Shown piece by piece: positions 42,869-50,852 of a DNA stretch of 64,000 bases. This DNA is from Leisingera aquaemixtae (lineage in GTDB: Bacteria > Pseudomonadota > Alphaproteobacteria > Rhodobacterales > Rhodobacteraceae): contig NZ_JAHVJQ010000002.1 in NCBI RefSeq assembly GCF_019801145.1, positions 62,001 through 126,000 of the forward strand. The letters run 5' to 3'. The stretch's first letter is position 1, and every line of letters begins with the position of its first letter. The notes beneath the pieces are model-generated. The model saw only the letters and a list, made by a program, of their open reading frames with translations, did no database searches and was not told where the DNA came from. Both the position numbers and the translations under genes were made by a program.

Positions 42869-44935
42869 CTAGCCCGCGCCGCGCAGGACGTCCAGAAACG
42901 CCGCCGCGAAACGTTCGGCGCGGCGCTCCCCCAGCAGCCTTGTGATGCCGGCCTCGTCGCCTTCGCGCAGCTGCGCCACCTTTGCCAGCAGCGAGGCCGA
43001 GCAGGTCAAGGGCTTCAGGGTGCCGCATTCGCCGCGCGCTAGCTGCGCCTGCACTTCCAAAAGCCCGTCATAAACGGAGCCGGAATTGCGCCCCGCCAGC
43101 TTGCGTCTTGCGGGATGCAGCTGTTCCGCCGCACCGGTGATCACGCTCAGGAAATCATCGCCGTAGCGTTCCAGCTTCTTGGCGCCGACGCCGCTGATGC
43201 GCGCCATCTGGTCCAGGGTTTCCGGGCGCTGCTCGGCCATCTCGATCAGGGTGCGGTCCGGAAAGATCACATAGGCCGGCACTTTCTGCGCCTCGGCCAG
43301 CGCCCGGCGCTTGGCCTTGAGCGCGGAGAGGAGCGGCGCGTCCTCCTCGGAGACCAGCGCCTTGACCGCCGGGCGGCGCTCGGCGGATTTGATGGTGTCA
43401 CGGCGCAGGTCGATGGACTGCTCGCCGCGCAGGATCGGCAGCGCCGCTTCGGTTAACCGCAGGGCGCCGTGGCGGTCCGGGTCGGGGCGCAGCAGGTCGT
43501 GGCCCATCATCTGCCGGAACACCGCCTGCCACTGGCGCTTGCCGAATTCCTTGCCGCAGCCATAGACCGACAGCTCGTCATGGCGCTTGGCACGGATGCG
43601 GTCGTTGTCGGCGCCCAAAAGGATGTCGATCAGATGACCGGAGCCGAACCATTCCTCTGTCCGCAGAACTGCCGACAGCGCCTTCCTCACCACGGTGGTG
43701 CCGTCGAACACATCGGCGGGCGTGTCGCAGAGGTCGCAATTGCCGCACGGCTCGGCCTCTTCGCCAAAGTAGCCCAGCAGTTTCTGGCGGCGGCAGTGCA
43801 GCGCCTCGGCCAGGCCCAAGAGCGCATTGAGCCGGGCGTGGTCGGCGGCGCGGCGTTCAGACGGGGCGAGGCCCTCGTCAATCTGGGCGCGGCGCAGGCG
43901 GATGTCGTCGGGGCCGAACAGGGTCAGGGTTTCGGCGGGCGCGCCGTCGCGGCCGGCGCGGCCGATTTCCTGGTAATAGGCTTCGATTGATTTCGGCAGG
44001 TCGGCGTGGGCGACCCAGCGGATGTCGGGCTTGTCGATGCCCATTCCGAACGCAACTGTGGCGACCACGATCAGGCCGTCCTCGCGCGCGAAACGGGTTT
44101 CGACGATGCGGCGGTCCTCGGCCTCCATGCCGCCGTGGTAGAAACAGGCGGAATGGCCCGCCTCGCGCAGGGCGGCGGAGAGCGCCTCTGTCTTGGCGCG
44201 GGTGCCGCAGTAGACGATGCCGGACTGGCCCTTGCGGGCGGCGGCGAAGTCCAGGATCTGGCGGCGCGGGCTGTCCTTGGCGCCGAAGGCGAGGTGGATG
44301 TTGGGCCGGTCAAAGCCGCGCAGGAAGCTGCGGGGGGCCTCGCCGTCGAACAGTTTCTGGACGATTTCTTCCCGGGTTTCCTGGTCGGCGGTTGCGGTGA
44401 AGGCGGCCAGCGGCACGTCCAGGGCGCGGCGCAGTTCGCCGATGCGCAGGTAGTCCGGGCGGAAGTCATGACCCCATTGGCTGACGCAATGGGCCTCGTC
44501 CACCGCGATCAGGCTGACGCCGATGCGGCGCAGCATGCCCATGGCGGCGCCGGAAGCCAACCGTTCGGGAGCCATGTAGAGGAGCTTGAGCCGCCCGGCC
44601 TCGATCGCCTGCCAGACCTGTTCTGTCTCTTCGTCGGTGTTGCCGGAGGTGAGCGCGCCTGCGTTGACGCCGGCCTCCTGCAACGCGCGGACCTGGTCGC
44701 GCATCAGCGCAATAAGCGGGGAGATCACCACGGTGATACCGTCGCGCAGCAGCGCGGGCAGCTGGTAGCACAGCGACTTGCCGCCGCCGGTGGGCATGAT
44801 CGCCAGCACGTTTTCCCCTGCGGTCACGGCGTCGACGATTTCCTCCTGCCCCGGGCGGAAGGCGTCAAAGCCGAAGATCTCGCGCAGGATCGGGGACGCG
44901 CCAGTCAGTTGTGCCGGGGATGCCGGGGCTGTCAT
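42869..44935 (-). CDS. recQ: ATP-dependent DNA helicase RecQ
   Basis: A 688-residue 3'-5' helicase of recombination and repair. Start at ATG 44935 gives the standard N-terminus LREIFGFDAFRPGQEEIV; the frame extends upstream to 45010 without support. Motif I is MPTGGGKS, motif II AVDEAHCVSQWGHDFRPDY (DEAH), and motif VI QEIGRAGRDG. A zinc-binding segment has GNCDLCDTP. The winged-helix RQC domain and a C-terminal HRDC domain (around FPDRTLIEMAEQRPETLDQMARISGVG) complete the protein. Length is somewhat above E. coli RecQ (about 610). It is transcribed toward yaaA. Confidence 0.95.
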   Translation of the reverse strand: MTAPASPAQLTGASPILREIFGFDAFRPGQEEIVDAVTAGENVLAIMPTGGGKSLCYQLPALLRDGITVVISPLIALMRDQVRALQEAGVNAGALTSGNTDEETEQVWQAIEAGRLKLLYMAPERLASGAAMGMLRRIGVSLIAVDEAHCVSQWGHDFRPDYLRIGELRRALDVPLAAFTATADQETREEIVQKLFDGEAPRSFLRGFDRPNIHLAFGAKDSPRRQILDFAAARKGQSGIVYCGTRAKTEALSAALREAGHSACFYHGGMEAEDRRIVETRFAREDGLIVVATVAFGMGIDKPDIRWVAHADLPKSIEAYYQEIGRAGRDGAPAETLTLFGPDDIRLRRAQIDEGLAPSERRAADHARLNALLGLAEALHCRRQKLLGYFGEEAEPCGNCDLCDTPADVFDGTTVVRKALSAVLRTEEWFGSGHLIDILLGADNDRIRAKRHDELSVYGCGKEFGKRQWQAVFRQMMGHDLLRPDPDRHGALRLTEAALPILRGEQSIDLRRDTIKSAERRPAVKALVSEEDAPLLSALKAKRRALAEAQKVPAYVIFPDRTLIEMAEQRPETLDQMARISGVGAKKLERYGDDFLSVITGAAEQLHPARRKLAGRNSGSVYDGLLEVQAQLARGECGTLKPLTCSASLLAKVAQLREGDEAGITRLLGERRAERFAAAFLDVLRGAG

Positions 44936-45045
44936 GGGGGCGGTGTGCCTTGTTGTGGTGGTCTGCTCTTGCTTGGCAGGCACAATCCCACAGGAGGCAT
45001 GGGGCGGCAAGGGGGAGAGGGGTTTCAGAAACTATCAATCAGCTC

Positions 45046-45120
45046 CGCCCGGCCGATAAGCCGGGCAGCGCCCGTCCGCCCTCATGGGCGGGCGCTCCGC
45101 TTCCGCTCGCGGACGTGCTC
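45046..45120. repeat. Family B repeat, copy B3
   Basis: It shares GCCGGGCAGCGCCCGTCCGCC, taken as two adjoining short blocks, and then GGGCGGGCGCTCCGCTTCC with B1. The remainder has diverged. It lies between the recQ start and the yggT stop. Confidence 0.55.
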
Positions 45121-45143
45121 AGCCCTTGCATGGAAAAATCAAG

Positions 45144-45431
45144 TCAGTAGAACGCCGAGACGTTGTTCACCAGGATGATGCGCAGCGCGTAGACCGCGAT
45201 CAGCACCACCAGCGGCGCCAGGTCGATGCCGCCCATGTTGGGCATAAACCGGCGCACCGGCGCATAGAGCGGCTCCAATATCCGGTTCAGCCCGTACCAG
45301 ATCTGCGCCACCAGCTGCTGGTGCAGGTTCAGGACCTGGAAGTTGATCAGCCAGCTCATGATCACATGGGCAATGATGAAGAACCAGACAATGTCCAGGA
45401 TCAGCATCAGGATTTGGAACAGCGAGACCAT
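45144..45431 (-). CDS. YggT-family membrane protein
   Basis: The 95-residue protein has two membrane helices (LFQILMLILDIVWFFIIAHVIMSWLI and LAPLVVLIAVYALRIILV) joined by the YggT motif YGLNRILEPLYAPVRRFMP. The start at 45431 has GAGGGA nine bases upstream; longer frames have none. YggT proteins are small inner-membrane proteins, linked in some species to septum positioning and osmotic stress. The gene is divergent from the thioesterase gene. Confidence 0.93.
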   Translation of the reverse strand: MVSLFQILMLILDIVWFFIIAHVIMSWLINFQVLNLHQQLVAQIWYGLNRILEPLYAPVRRFMPNMGGIDLAPLVVLIAVYALRIILVNNVSAFY

Positions 45432-45564
45432 CGGTATTTCCCTCTTTCGAACAGCCACACAGGTAAGCAGACGCAATGAAATGCGCAAGGCTTCCGCGAG
45501 GTTGCGGTTGACGCGCTGTAAACGGGTGGCATCACAGGCACATGCCATCAAGGAGCGCGCGCCG

Positions 45565-46113
45565 ATGTACCCGATTGTCCGACTGATCAAGGATACCGTT
45601 CTGGCCAGCCGGATGGAGCGGCTGCCGATCACCGGCATGCATGTCTCGAGCCACATCTGCTGGCCCTGGGACCTGGACATGTGGATGGAGCTGAACAACG
45701 GCCGCACCATGACGCTCTATGACCTGGGCCGCACCATGCTGGCGCAGCGGGTCGGGCTGATCCGCTGCCTGCGGCAGCAGCGCTGGGGGCTGACGGTGGC
45801 AGGGTCCTCGGTGCGCTACCGCCGGCGCATCCGCGGTTTCGAGAAATTCGAGATGCGCAGCCGCACCGCGGGCTGGGATGAAAAATTCATCTATGTCGAG
45901 CAGTCGATGTGGAAGGCAAACGGCGACTGCGCCAGCCATGTGATGCTGCGCACAGCGGTGACGGACCGGAACGGCATCGTGCCGCCCGCGCAGGTGCTGC
46001 AGGCGCTGGGGCAGGACACGGCGCCTTCGCCAGATCTGCCCGGCTGGATCAAGGACTGGTGCGCGGCGGATGGCGGCCGGCCCTGGCCGCCGATGCAGGA
46101 CGGGCTTGCCTAG
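45565..46113 (+). CDS. Acyl-CoA thioesterase-like hotdog-fold protein
   Basis: A 182-residue protein starts at ATG 45565 with AAGGAG nine bases upstream. The hotdog core is HVSSHICWPWDLDMWMELNNGRTMTLYDLGR, with WDLDMWMELNNGR as the catalytic-helix region of the 4HBT/THEM6 type. Next come VAGSSVRYRRRIRGFEKFEMRSRTAGWDEKFIYVEQ. It should hydrolyse acyl-CoA esters or act in a related acyl-transfer step. Its 50-base spacing to the MFS gene permits a shared transcript. Confidence 0.85.
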   Translation: MYPIVRLIKDTVLASRMERLPITGMHVSSHICWPWDLDMWMELNNGRTMTLYDLGRTMLAQRVGLIRCLRQQRWGLTVAGSSVRYRRRIRGFEKFEMRSRTAGWDEKFIYVEQSMWKANGDCASHVMLRTAVTDRNGIVPPAQVLQALGQDTAPSPDLPGWIKDWCAADGGRPWPPMQDGLA

Positions 46114-46163
46114 GCCCCTGCCCGCCTGCCATACCTGAAGGCAACTATAAAAAGAGGCCGGGT

Positions 46164-47528
46164 ATGCAGCAGGTATCCATGCGCAAGCGCATCTGGGGAT
46201 GGTGGTTCTTCGACTGGGCCAGCCAGCCCTACCACACCCTGCTGGTCACCTTTGTTTTCAGCCCGTTCTTTGCCGCCGTGGCGGCGGAGCATTTCCTCGG
46301 ACAGGGTTTGGACGGCGAGGCCGCCAAGGCGCAGGCGCAGACCGTGTGGTCGCTGTGCCTGACCGTGACCGGCCTGATCATCGGCTTTGGCGCGCCCTTC
46401 ATGGGGGCGCTGGCCGATATCTCCGGGCGGCGGCGGCCCTGGATCATGATGTTTTCGTGCATGTATGTGCTGGGCGCCTGGGGGCTGTGGCACATGGATC
46501 CCGCGGGCAGCAACCTGTGGTGGATGCTGATCAGCTTCGGCTTTGGCTTCATCGGCGCGGAGTTCGCGCTGATCTTCGTCAACGCGCAGCTGCCGTCGCT
46601 GGCCAGCAAAGAGGACGTCGGCAATGTCTCCGGCTCCGGCTTTGCCTTTGGCTATCTGGGCGGGGTGATTTCGCTGTTCATCATGCTGCTGTTGTTTGTC
46701 GAACAGGCCAGCGGCAGGACCCTGATCGGCCTCAGCCCGCTGTTCGGCCTGGATTCGGAGGCGCGCGAAGGCACCCGCGCGGTCGGCCCCTTCACCGCGC
46801 TGTGGTTTGCCGTCTTCATGATCCCCTATTTCCTGTGGGTGCGGGAAGGCCGCGCCACCGGCCAGCGCGGCACGCTGGGCCAGGCGGTGGCGCTGGTGGT
46901 GCAATCGGTCAAGAACCTGCGCAACCGGGTGAGCCTCGCCAGCTACCTCGGCTCCTCCATGCTGTACCGCGATGCGCTGAACGGGCTTTACGGCTTTGGC
47001 GGGGTTTACGCCAAGCTGGTGCTGGGCTGGCAGATCACCCTTATTGGCGTCTTTGGTATCGTGGCGGCACTGGCGGCCACGATCTTCTGCTGGATCGGCG
47101 GCAAGGCAGACCGCGAATACGGGCCAAAACCGGTGATCATCACCTCCATCCTGGTGCTGAGCTTTGTCTGCCTGACCATCGTCAGCATGTCGCGCGAACA
47201 GATATTCGGCATCGCCTTGCCGGAAGGCTCCAAGCTGCCGGATGCGGTGTTCTTTGGCTGCGGCGTGCTGATCGGCGGCTTTGGCGGCATCCTGCAATCC
47301 GCCAGCCGCAGCCTGATGGTGCGCCACACCGACCCGGCCAAGGCGACCGAGAGTTTCGGCCTTTACGGCCTTTCGGGGCGCGCCACCGCGTTTCTGGCAC
47401 CGATGCTGATCGGCGTTGCTACAACTGTCACCGGCAGCGCCCGGCTGGGGATCACCCCGGTCATCGGCCTGTTTCTGATCGGATTGGTACTGTTATTCTG
47501 GGTTCAAGGAGAAGGAGATCAGGGTTGA
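46164..47528 (+). CDS. MFS transporter, UMF1/Atg22-like
   Basis: The 454-residue protein has about 12 membrane helices. The N-terminus MRKRIWGWWFFDWASQPYHTLLVTFVFSPFFA is the signature of the UMF1/Atg22-type branch. GALADISGRRRPWIM is the MFS motif between helices 2 and 3. A second half motif is GGKADREYGPKPVI. Atg22-like proteins export amino acids from vacuoles in yeast; bacterial substrates are not established. Its stop overlaps the TTG start of mepA (TTGA), so the two are coupled. Confidence 0.9.
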   Translation: MQQVSMRKRIWGWWFFDWASQPYHTLLVTFVFSPFFAAVAAEHFLGQGLDGEAAKAQAQTVWSLCLTVTGLIIGFGAPFMGALADISGRRRPWIMMFSCMYVLGAWGLWHMDPAGSNLWWMLISFGFGFIGAEFALIFVNAQLPSLASKEDVGNVSGSGFAFGYLGGVISLFIMLLLFVEQASGRTLIGLSPLFGLDSEAREGTRAVGPFTALWFAVFMIPYFLWVREGRATGQRGTLGQAVALVVQSVKNLRNRVSLASYLGSSMLYRDALNGLYGFGGVYAKLVLGWQITLIGVFGIVAALAATIFCWIGGKADREYGPKPVIITSILVLSFVCLTIVSMSREQIFGIALPEGSKLPDAVFFGCGVLIGGFGGILQSASRSLMVRHTDPAKATESFGLYGLSGRATAFLAPMLIGVATTVTGSARLGITPVIGLFLIGLVLLFWVQGEGDQG

Positions 47529-48394
47529 GACTGTTAATTGCCATCTGTCTGGCGGTTGCGGGATTAAGTGTTCCGGCAAGCGCGCAGACCCCCGCGAAGG
47601 CGCTGTTCGGGGCCAAGCCCAGCGCCTCGCAGCAGAAACCCGCGCCGTTCGGCTCCTACGCCAAGGGCTGCGTCGCCGGGGCAGAGCAGCTGCCGGAAAC
47701 CGGCCCCACCTGGCAGGCGATGCGGCTGAGCCGCAACCGCAACTGGGGCCACCCGGCGGCGATCGATTTCGTCAAGGACCTGAGCCGCGAGGCCGCGAAA
47801 CAGCGCGGCTGGAAGGGGCTTTATATCGGAGACATCAGCCAGCCGCGCGGCGGGCCGATGCTGTCGGGCCACCGCAGCCACCAGATCGGGCTGGACATCG
47901 ACATCTGGATGCGGCCGCCGGACCGGCTGAACCTCAGCCGCAGCGCCCGCGAGAACATCTCCTCGATCTCCATGCGCCGGGCCAATGGCGCCTATGTCAA
48001 CGGCAGCTGGACGCGGGCGCATCACGAGATCCTCAAGGCGGCCGCGCAGGACAAGCGGGTGGCGCGGATCTTCGTCTTTCCCGGTGCCAAGGTGCAGATG
48101 TGCAATGACGAGAAAGGCGACCGCCGCTGGCTGCGCAAGATCCGGCCCTGGTGGGGGCACCATTACCACTTCCATGTGCGGCTCAACTGCCCGCGCGGCG
48201 CCCGCGGCTGCGTCGATCAGGCGGCCCCGCCCAAGGGCGACGGCTGCGCCGATGCCCGGCAATGGGTGCACAACATTCTGAACCCGCCGCCGCCGAAACC
48301 GGTTGACCCGAACGCCCCGAAGCCTAAACCGAGACGGGACTACACCCTTTCGGACCTGCCCAATCAATGCGCTGCCGTTCTGCGATCAAACTGA
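47525..48394 (+). CDS. mepA: Penicillin-insensitive murein endopeptidase MepA
   Basis: A 289-residue LAS metallopeptidase that cuts D-Ala-meso-DAP crosslinks in periplasmic peptidoglycan. It starts at TTG 47525, overlapping the MFS stop and preceded by AAGGAGAAGGAG. Signal peptide MRLLIAICLAVAGLSVPASAQ. Zinc ligands are in GHRSHQIGLDIDIW and WWGHHYHFHVRLNCP. Cysteines (CVAG, CNDE, CPRGARGCVD, GDGCAD) suit disulphides. A Pro-rich C-terminal tail extends beyond the domain. The next gene starts within the last 28 bases. Confidence 0.95.
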   Translation: MRLLIAICLAVAGLSVPASAQTPAKALFGAKPSASQQKPAPFGSYAKGCVAGAEQLPETGPTWQAMRLSRNRNWGHPAAIDFVKDLSREAAKQRGWKGLYIGDISQPRGGPMLSGHRSHQIGLDIDIWMRPPDRLNLSRSARENISSISMRRANGAYVNGSWTRAHHEILKAAAQDKRVARIFVFPGAKVQMCNDEKGDRRWLRKIRPWWGHHYHFHVRLNCPRGARGCVDQAAPPKGDGCADARQWVHNILNPPPPKPVDPNAPKPKPRRDYTLSDLPNQCAAVLRSN

Positions 48395-49278
48395 CCCTGG
48401 CTGTTGCCGCCGCTGCCGGAATTGCGGCGGCGGCCATCGCGGCCAACCGCCCCGTTGCGGCGGCAAGCACGGCGCAGTTCCTGGGCAGCTACACCTGGAA
48501 GCTGAAGCAGCCCTGGTTCGGCGGCTTTTCCGCGCTGAAGATCAGCGGGGGCGGCACCGAGATGACGGTGCTGAGCGACCGCGCCACGCTGGTGACAACC
48601 GATATCGAACGCCGCCAAGGCCGGATTTCCGGCATTGCCGCGCGCGCCGCCCACGGGCTGCGCTCCTCTACCGGCAGGATCCTGCGCGGTGCTGCCGGCG
48701 ACAGCGAAGGCCTTGCCATCGGGCCGGACGGCAGCCGTTACATCTCCTTTGAGGGCTCCGCGCGGGTGGCCCGCTACCGTGACGGGCAGGACCGGGCCAA
48801 GGTGCTGCCGCGGCCCAAGGCGTTCCGCAAGCTGCCGCTCAACAAGTCGCTGGAGACACTGGCGATCGATTCCCGCGGCCGCCTCTACACCCTGCCGGAA
48901 CGCGCCTTTGACAAACAGGGACAGATCCCGGTCTGGCGCTGGAACGGCCGCCGCTGGAGCCGGCCCTTCAGCCTGCCGCCGCGCGGCGGTTTCCTGCCGG
49001 TGGATGCGGATTTCGGCCCCGACGGGCGGTTCTACCTGCTGGAGCGGGACCTGACCCTGCTGGGCTTCCGCAGCCGACTGCGCCGCTGGGACATCACCGC
49101 CGCAGGCCCGATCAACGAGACGCTGCTGCTGCAGACCGGCCCCGGCACCCACGACAACCTCGAAGGCCTGTCGGTCTGGGCCGGCGAAAACGGCCAGTTG
49201 CACGCCACCATGATCTCGGACGACAATTTCCTGCCGGTGCAGCGCACCGAGCTGGTGGAATACGCCCTGCCCCGCTGA
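48367..49278 (+). CDS. Phytase-like/esterase-like beta-propeller protein
   Basis: The 303-residue protein starts at ATG 48367, inside the last codons of mepA in another frame (28-base overlap). The N-terminus LTLAVAAAAGIAAAAIAA is a signal peptide or anchor. The body has repeated blades with GPDGSRYISFEG, AIDSRGRLYTLPE and DADFGPDGRFYLLERD, as in the esterase-like phytase-domain family. It should be secreted to the periplasm. Catalytic activity is unproven in most members. Overlap suggests co-expression with mepA. Confidence 0.85.
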   Translation: MRCRSAIKLTLAVAAAAGIAAAAIAANRPVAAASTAQFLGSYTWKLKQPWFGGFSALKISGGGTEMTVLSDRATLVTTDIERRQGRISGIAARAAHGLRSSTGRILRGAAGDSEGLAIGPDGSRYISFEGSARVARYRDGQDRAKVLPRPKAFRKLPLNKSLETLAIDSRGRLYTLPERAFDKQGQIPVWRWNGRRWSRPFSLPPRGGFLPVDADFGPDGRFYLLERDLTLLGFRSRLRRWDITAAGPINETLLLQTGPGTHDNLEGLSVWAGENGQLHATMISDDNFLPVQRTELVEYALPR

Positions 49279-49283
49279 CACCC

Positions 49284-49360
49284 GCGCCCGCGCCGCGGCA
49301 GCGGCGCCCGGCCCAACCGCAAGGGGCATTCCCCCAATGCCCCCGGCGCGGGCGGGAGCC
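49284..49360 (+). repeat. Family A repeat, copy A6
   Basis: The first hairpin is GCGCCGC-GGCA-GCGGCGC, the linker GCCCAACCG, the second hairpin GGGGCATT/AATGCCCC and the end box GGCGGGAG. It begins six bases after the phytase-like gene and may act as its terminator. Confidence 0.7.
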
Positions 49361-49364
49361 TTTC

Positions 49365-49443
49365 CCTGCCTGGAAAACTTGCAGGCAGGATCCCAGCGGG
49401 ATAAAGGGGCCGGTCTTTTGCAGCCGCGGAGATTTTATCCGCG
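49365..49443 (+). promoter_or_regulatory. Structured leader candidate upstream of the queuosine transporter
   Basis: Two perfect hairpins lie before the start: CCTGCCTG/CAGGCAGG (49365-49372 and 49382-49389) and CGCGGA/TCCGCG (49425-49430 and 49438-49443). The gene at 49469 lacks a good Shine-Dalgarno. A structured leader is possible, since preQ1 riboswitches control such transporters, but I could not match a known class. Confidence 0.3.
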
Positions 49444-49468
49444 CCCCCGAAACATACGGACCCGACCG

Positions 49469-50104
49469 ATGACCCGCTCGCATATTCCCGGCATTCTTGC
49501 CATGGCCGCCGTGGTGGTGGCCTCCAACGTCCTGGTGCAATTCCTGTTCGGCGACTGGCTGACCTGGGGCGCCTTCACCTATCCGGTGGCTTTCCTTGTG
49601 ACCGACGTGATGAACCGTGTCTATGGCGCGGCGGCGGCGCGCCAGGTGGTGATGGCCGGGTTCATCACCGGGGTGGCCTGTTCATTGATCGGCACCCAGA
49701 TCACGCTGCAGGGCGACGGTTTCACCTACCCGGCGGTGACCCTGCGCATCGCGCTCGGCTCTGGCCTGGCGTTTCTGACGGCGCAGATGCTGGACGTCGC
49801 GGTGTTCTCGGCCCTGCGCGAGGGGAGCTGGTGGCGGGCGCCGCTGGCCTCCACCCTGATCGGTTCCTCGGTCGATACCGCAATCTTCTTCTCTGTCGCC
49901 TTTTCCGTCTCGCTTGCCTGGATCGATCCGGCCAATGATGTGTCCTGGGCGGGCGACATGCTGCCCCTGATCGGGCAGGGTCCCGTGGTGCCCTACTGGG
50001 TCTCGCTGGCCTTTGCCGATTGGCTGGTGAAACTGTCGCTGGCGCTGCTCGCGCTTGTGCCCTTCCGCATCATAGTGCGTTCGTTAACCAAGAAGGCCAC
50101 ATGA
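49469..50104 (+). CDS. Queuosine precursor transporter (YhhQ/VUT family)
   Basis: The 211-residue protein has about six membrane helices. The family hallmark is ASNVLVQFLFGDWLTWGAFTYPVAFLVTDVMNRVYG (residues about 19-53). Further helices include VMAGFITGVACSLIG, LAFLTAQMLDVAVFSAL and WVSLAFADWLVKLSLALLALVPF. YhhQ proteins import queuosine precursors such as preQ1/preQ0 across the inner membrane for tRNA modification. The start ATG at 49469 is chosen by homology of the N-terminus; no strong ribosome-binding site is visible. Downstream lies the arfB leader. Confidence 0.92.
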   Translation: MTRSHIPGILAMAAVVVASNVLVQFLFGDWLTWGAFTYPVAFLVTDVMNRVYGAAAARQVVMAGFITGVACSLIGTQITLQGDGFTYPAVTLRIALGSGLAFLTAQMLDVAVFSALREGSWWRAPLASTLIGSSVDTAIFFSVAFSVSLAWIDPANDVSWAGDMLPLIGQGPVVPYWVSLAFADWLVKLSLALLALVPFRIIVRSLTKKAT

Positions 50105-50111
50105 TTTTGTT

Positions 50112-50117
50112 TTGACA
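50112..50117 (+). promoter_or_regulatory. -35 element TTGACA before the arfB leader
   Basis: A perfect TTGACA begins eight bases after the queuosine transporter stop. No strong -10 is visible at the right distance (GGCTGAAC region at about 50136-50143), so the promoter is tentative. It would start a leader transcript just ahead of the small ORF. Confidence 0.45.
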
Positions 50118-50173
50118 TTGGCAGAATCTGTGGCAGGCTGAACTTACACGAAACATCAGAAAGGAGGTGCCCA

Positions 50174-50251
50174 TTGTCTAGAGAAGCTATGGAGAGCAGT
50201 GCCGGAACAGTTCAGAAGGAGTGCGGCCGAGGCAGCCCTTGGTACGTATAG
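50174..50251 (+). CDS. 25-residue leader ORF in the arfB leader
   Basis: The TTG start at 50174 follows a perfect AGGAGG (50162-50167) with six bases of spacing, much stronger than the signals of most genes here. The peptide begins MSREAMES and ends GRGSPWYV before TAG. It carries no signal peptide or known motif; the SPWYV end might stall ribosomes. The Shine-Dalgarno segment AGGAGGTGC (50162-50170) is the exact reverse complement of GCACCTCCT at 50281-50289. Its codons contain GGAACAG (50204-50210) and CAGCCCTT (50233-50240), the two halves of the 3' arm of the terminator before arfB. It is probably a regulatory ORF; peptide function is unknown. Confidence 0.65.
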   Translation: MSREAMESSAGTVQKECGRGSPWYV

Positions 50252-50262
50252 ATCACTGAATT

Positions 50263-50289
50263 GGTGCTGACCTAACCGGTGCACCTCCT
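50263..50289 (+). promoter_or_regulatory. Anti-Shine-Dalgarno segment able to pair with the leader ORF or a local hairpin
   Basis: GCACCTCCT (50281-50289) can pair over nine bases with the leader ORF's Shine-Dalgarno at 50162-50170. It can also pair through GCACC with GGTGC at 50263-50267. Its sequence resembles the anti-Shine-Dalgarno tail of 16S rRNA (CACCTCCT). These mutually exclusive pairings suggest a translation-sensitive switch. Confidence 0.5.
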
Positions 50290-50298
50290 ATCATCTCG

Positions 50299-50340
50299 AA
50301 GGGCTGTTCCCCGCGTGTGGAACAGCCCTTTCGATTTTGG
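50299..50340 (+). terminator. Intrinsic terminator upstream of arfB
   Basis: AAGGGCTGTTCC (50299-50310) and GGAACAGCCCTT (50319-50330) form a perfect 12-bp stem with an eight-base loop, followed by TCGATTTT. It lies 29 bases before the arfB start, so it either ends a small RNA or attenuates arfB. The 5' arm can alternatively pair with parts of the leader ORF (8 bp at 50233-50240 or 7 bp at 50204-50210). Confidence 0.8.
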
Positions 50341-50368
50341 AACACCCCCGCCGCGAACAAGCAGAGCC

Positions 50369-50788
50369 ATGATCCGCATCAACGAGAACATCACCCTGCA
50401 GGACTGGGAAATGACCGAGAGCTTCATCCGCGCCTCGGGTCCCGGCGGGCAGAATGTGAACAAGGTGGCAACCGCGGTTGAATTGCGGTTCGAGGCCGCC
50501 CGCTCGCCTGCGCTGGCGCCTGCGGTCAAGTCGCGGCTGAAGCGGTTGGCAGGCCGCCGCTGGACCAAGGAAGGCGCGATCATCCTGCAATGCGACGAGA
50601 CCCGCTCGCAGCAGCGGAACCGCGAGATCGTGCGCGAGCGGCTGGCGGAGCTGGTGCGCAAGGCGCTGGTGGCGCCCAAGCGGCGGATCGCCACCAAGCC
50701 TACCCGCGGCTCGGTCAAGCGGCGGCTGGAGGCCAAAAAGCAGCGCGGCGAACTGAAAGCGACGCGCGGTAAGATCGACCCGGATTGA
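50369..50788 (+). CDS. arfB: Alternative ribosome-rescue factor ArfB (peptidyl-tRNA hydrolase)
   Basis: A 139-residue release-factor-like protein that frees ribosomes stalled on truncated mRNA. The catalytic GGQ is Gly26-Gly27-Gln28 in RASGPGGQNVNKV. The C-terminal tail (about residues 105-139) is rich in Lys and Arg (KRRIATKPTRGSVKRRLEAKKQRGEL), as required for binding the empty mRNA channel. The start at ATG 50369 follows an A/G-rich region (GAACAAGCAGAGCC) with no strong ribosome-binding site. The leader contains a small ORF and terminator that may regulate it. Confidence 0.95.
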   Translation: MIRINENITLQDWEMTESFIRASGPGGQNVNKVATAVELRFEAARSPALAPAVKSRLKRLAGRRWTKEGAIILQCDETRSQQRNREIVRERLAELVRKALVAPKRRIATKPTRGSVKRRLEAKKQRGELKATRGKIDPD

Positions 50789-50852
50789 ACTGGGATTGCA
50801 CCCGCCATCCTCTCCGCCCATGCTGACGCCAGGCAAATCGGGAGGAGATATC

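Noticed and set aside
50279-50368. ArfB translation starting upstream at 50279
   Set aside because: That frame runs through the terminator hairpin and yields residues absent from ArfB. ATG 50369 gives the family N-terminus.
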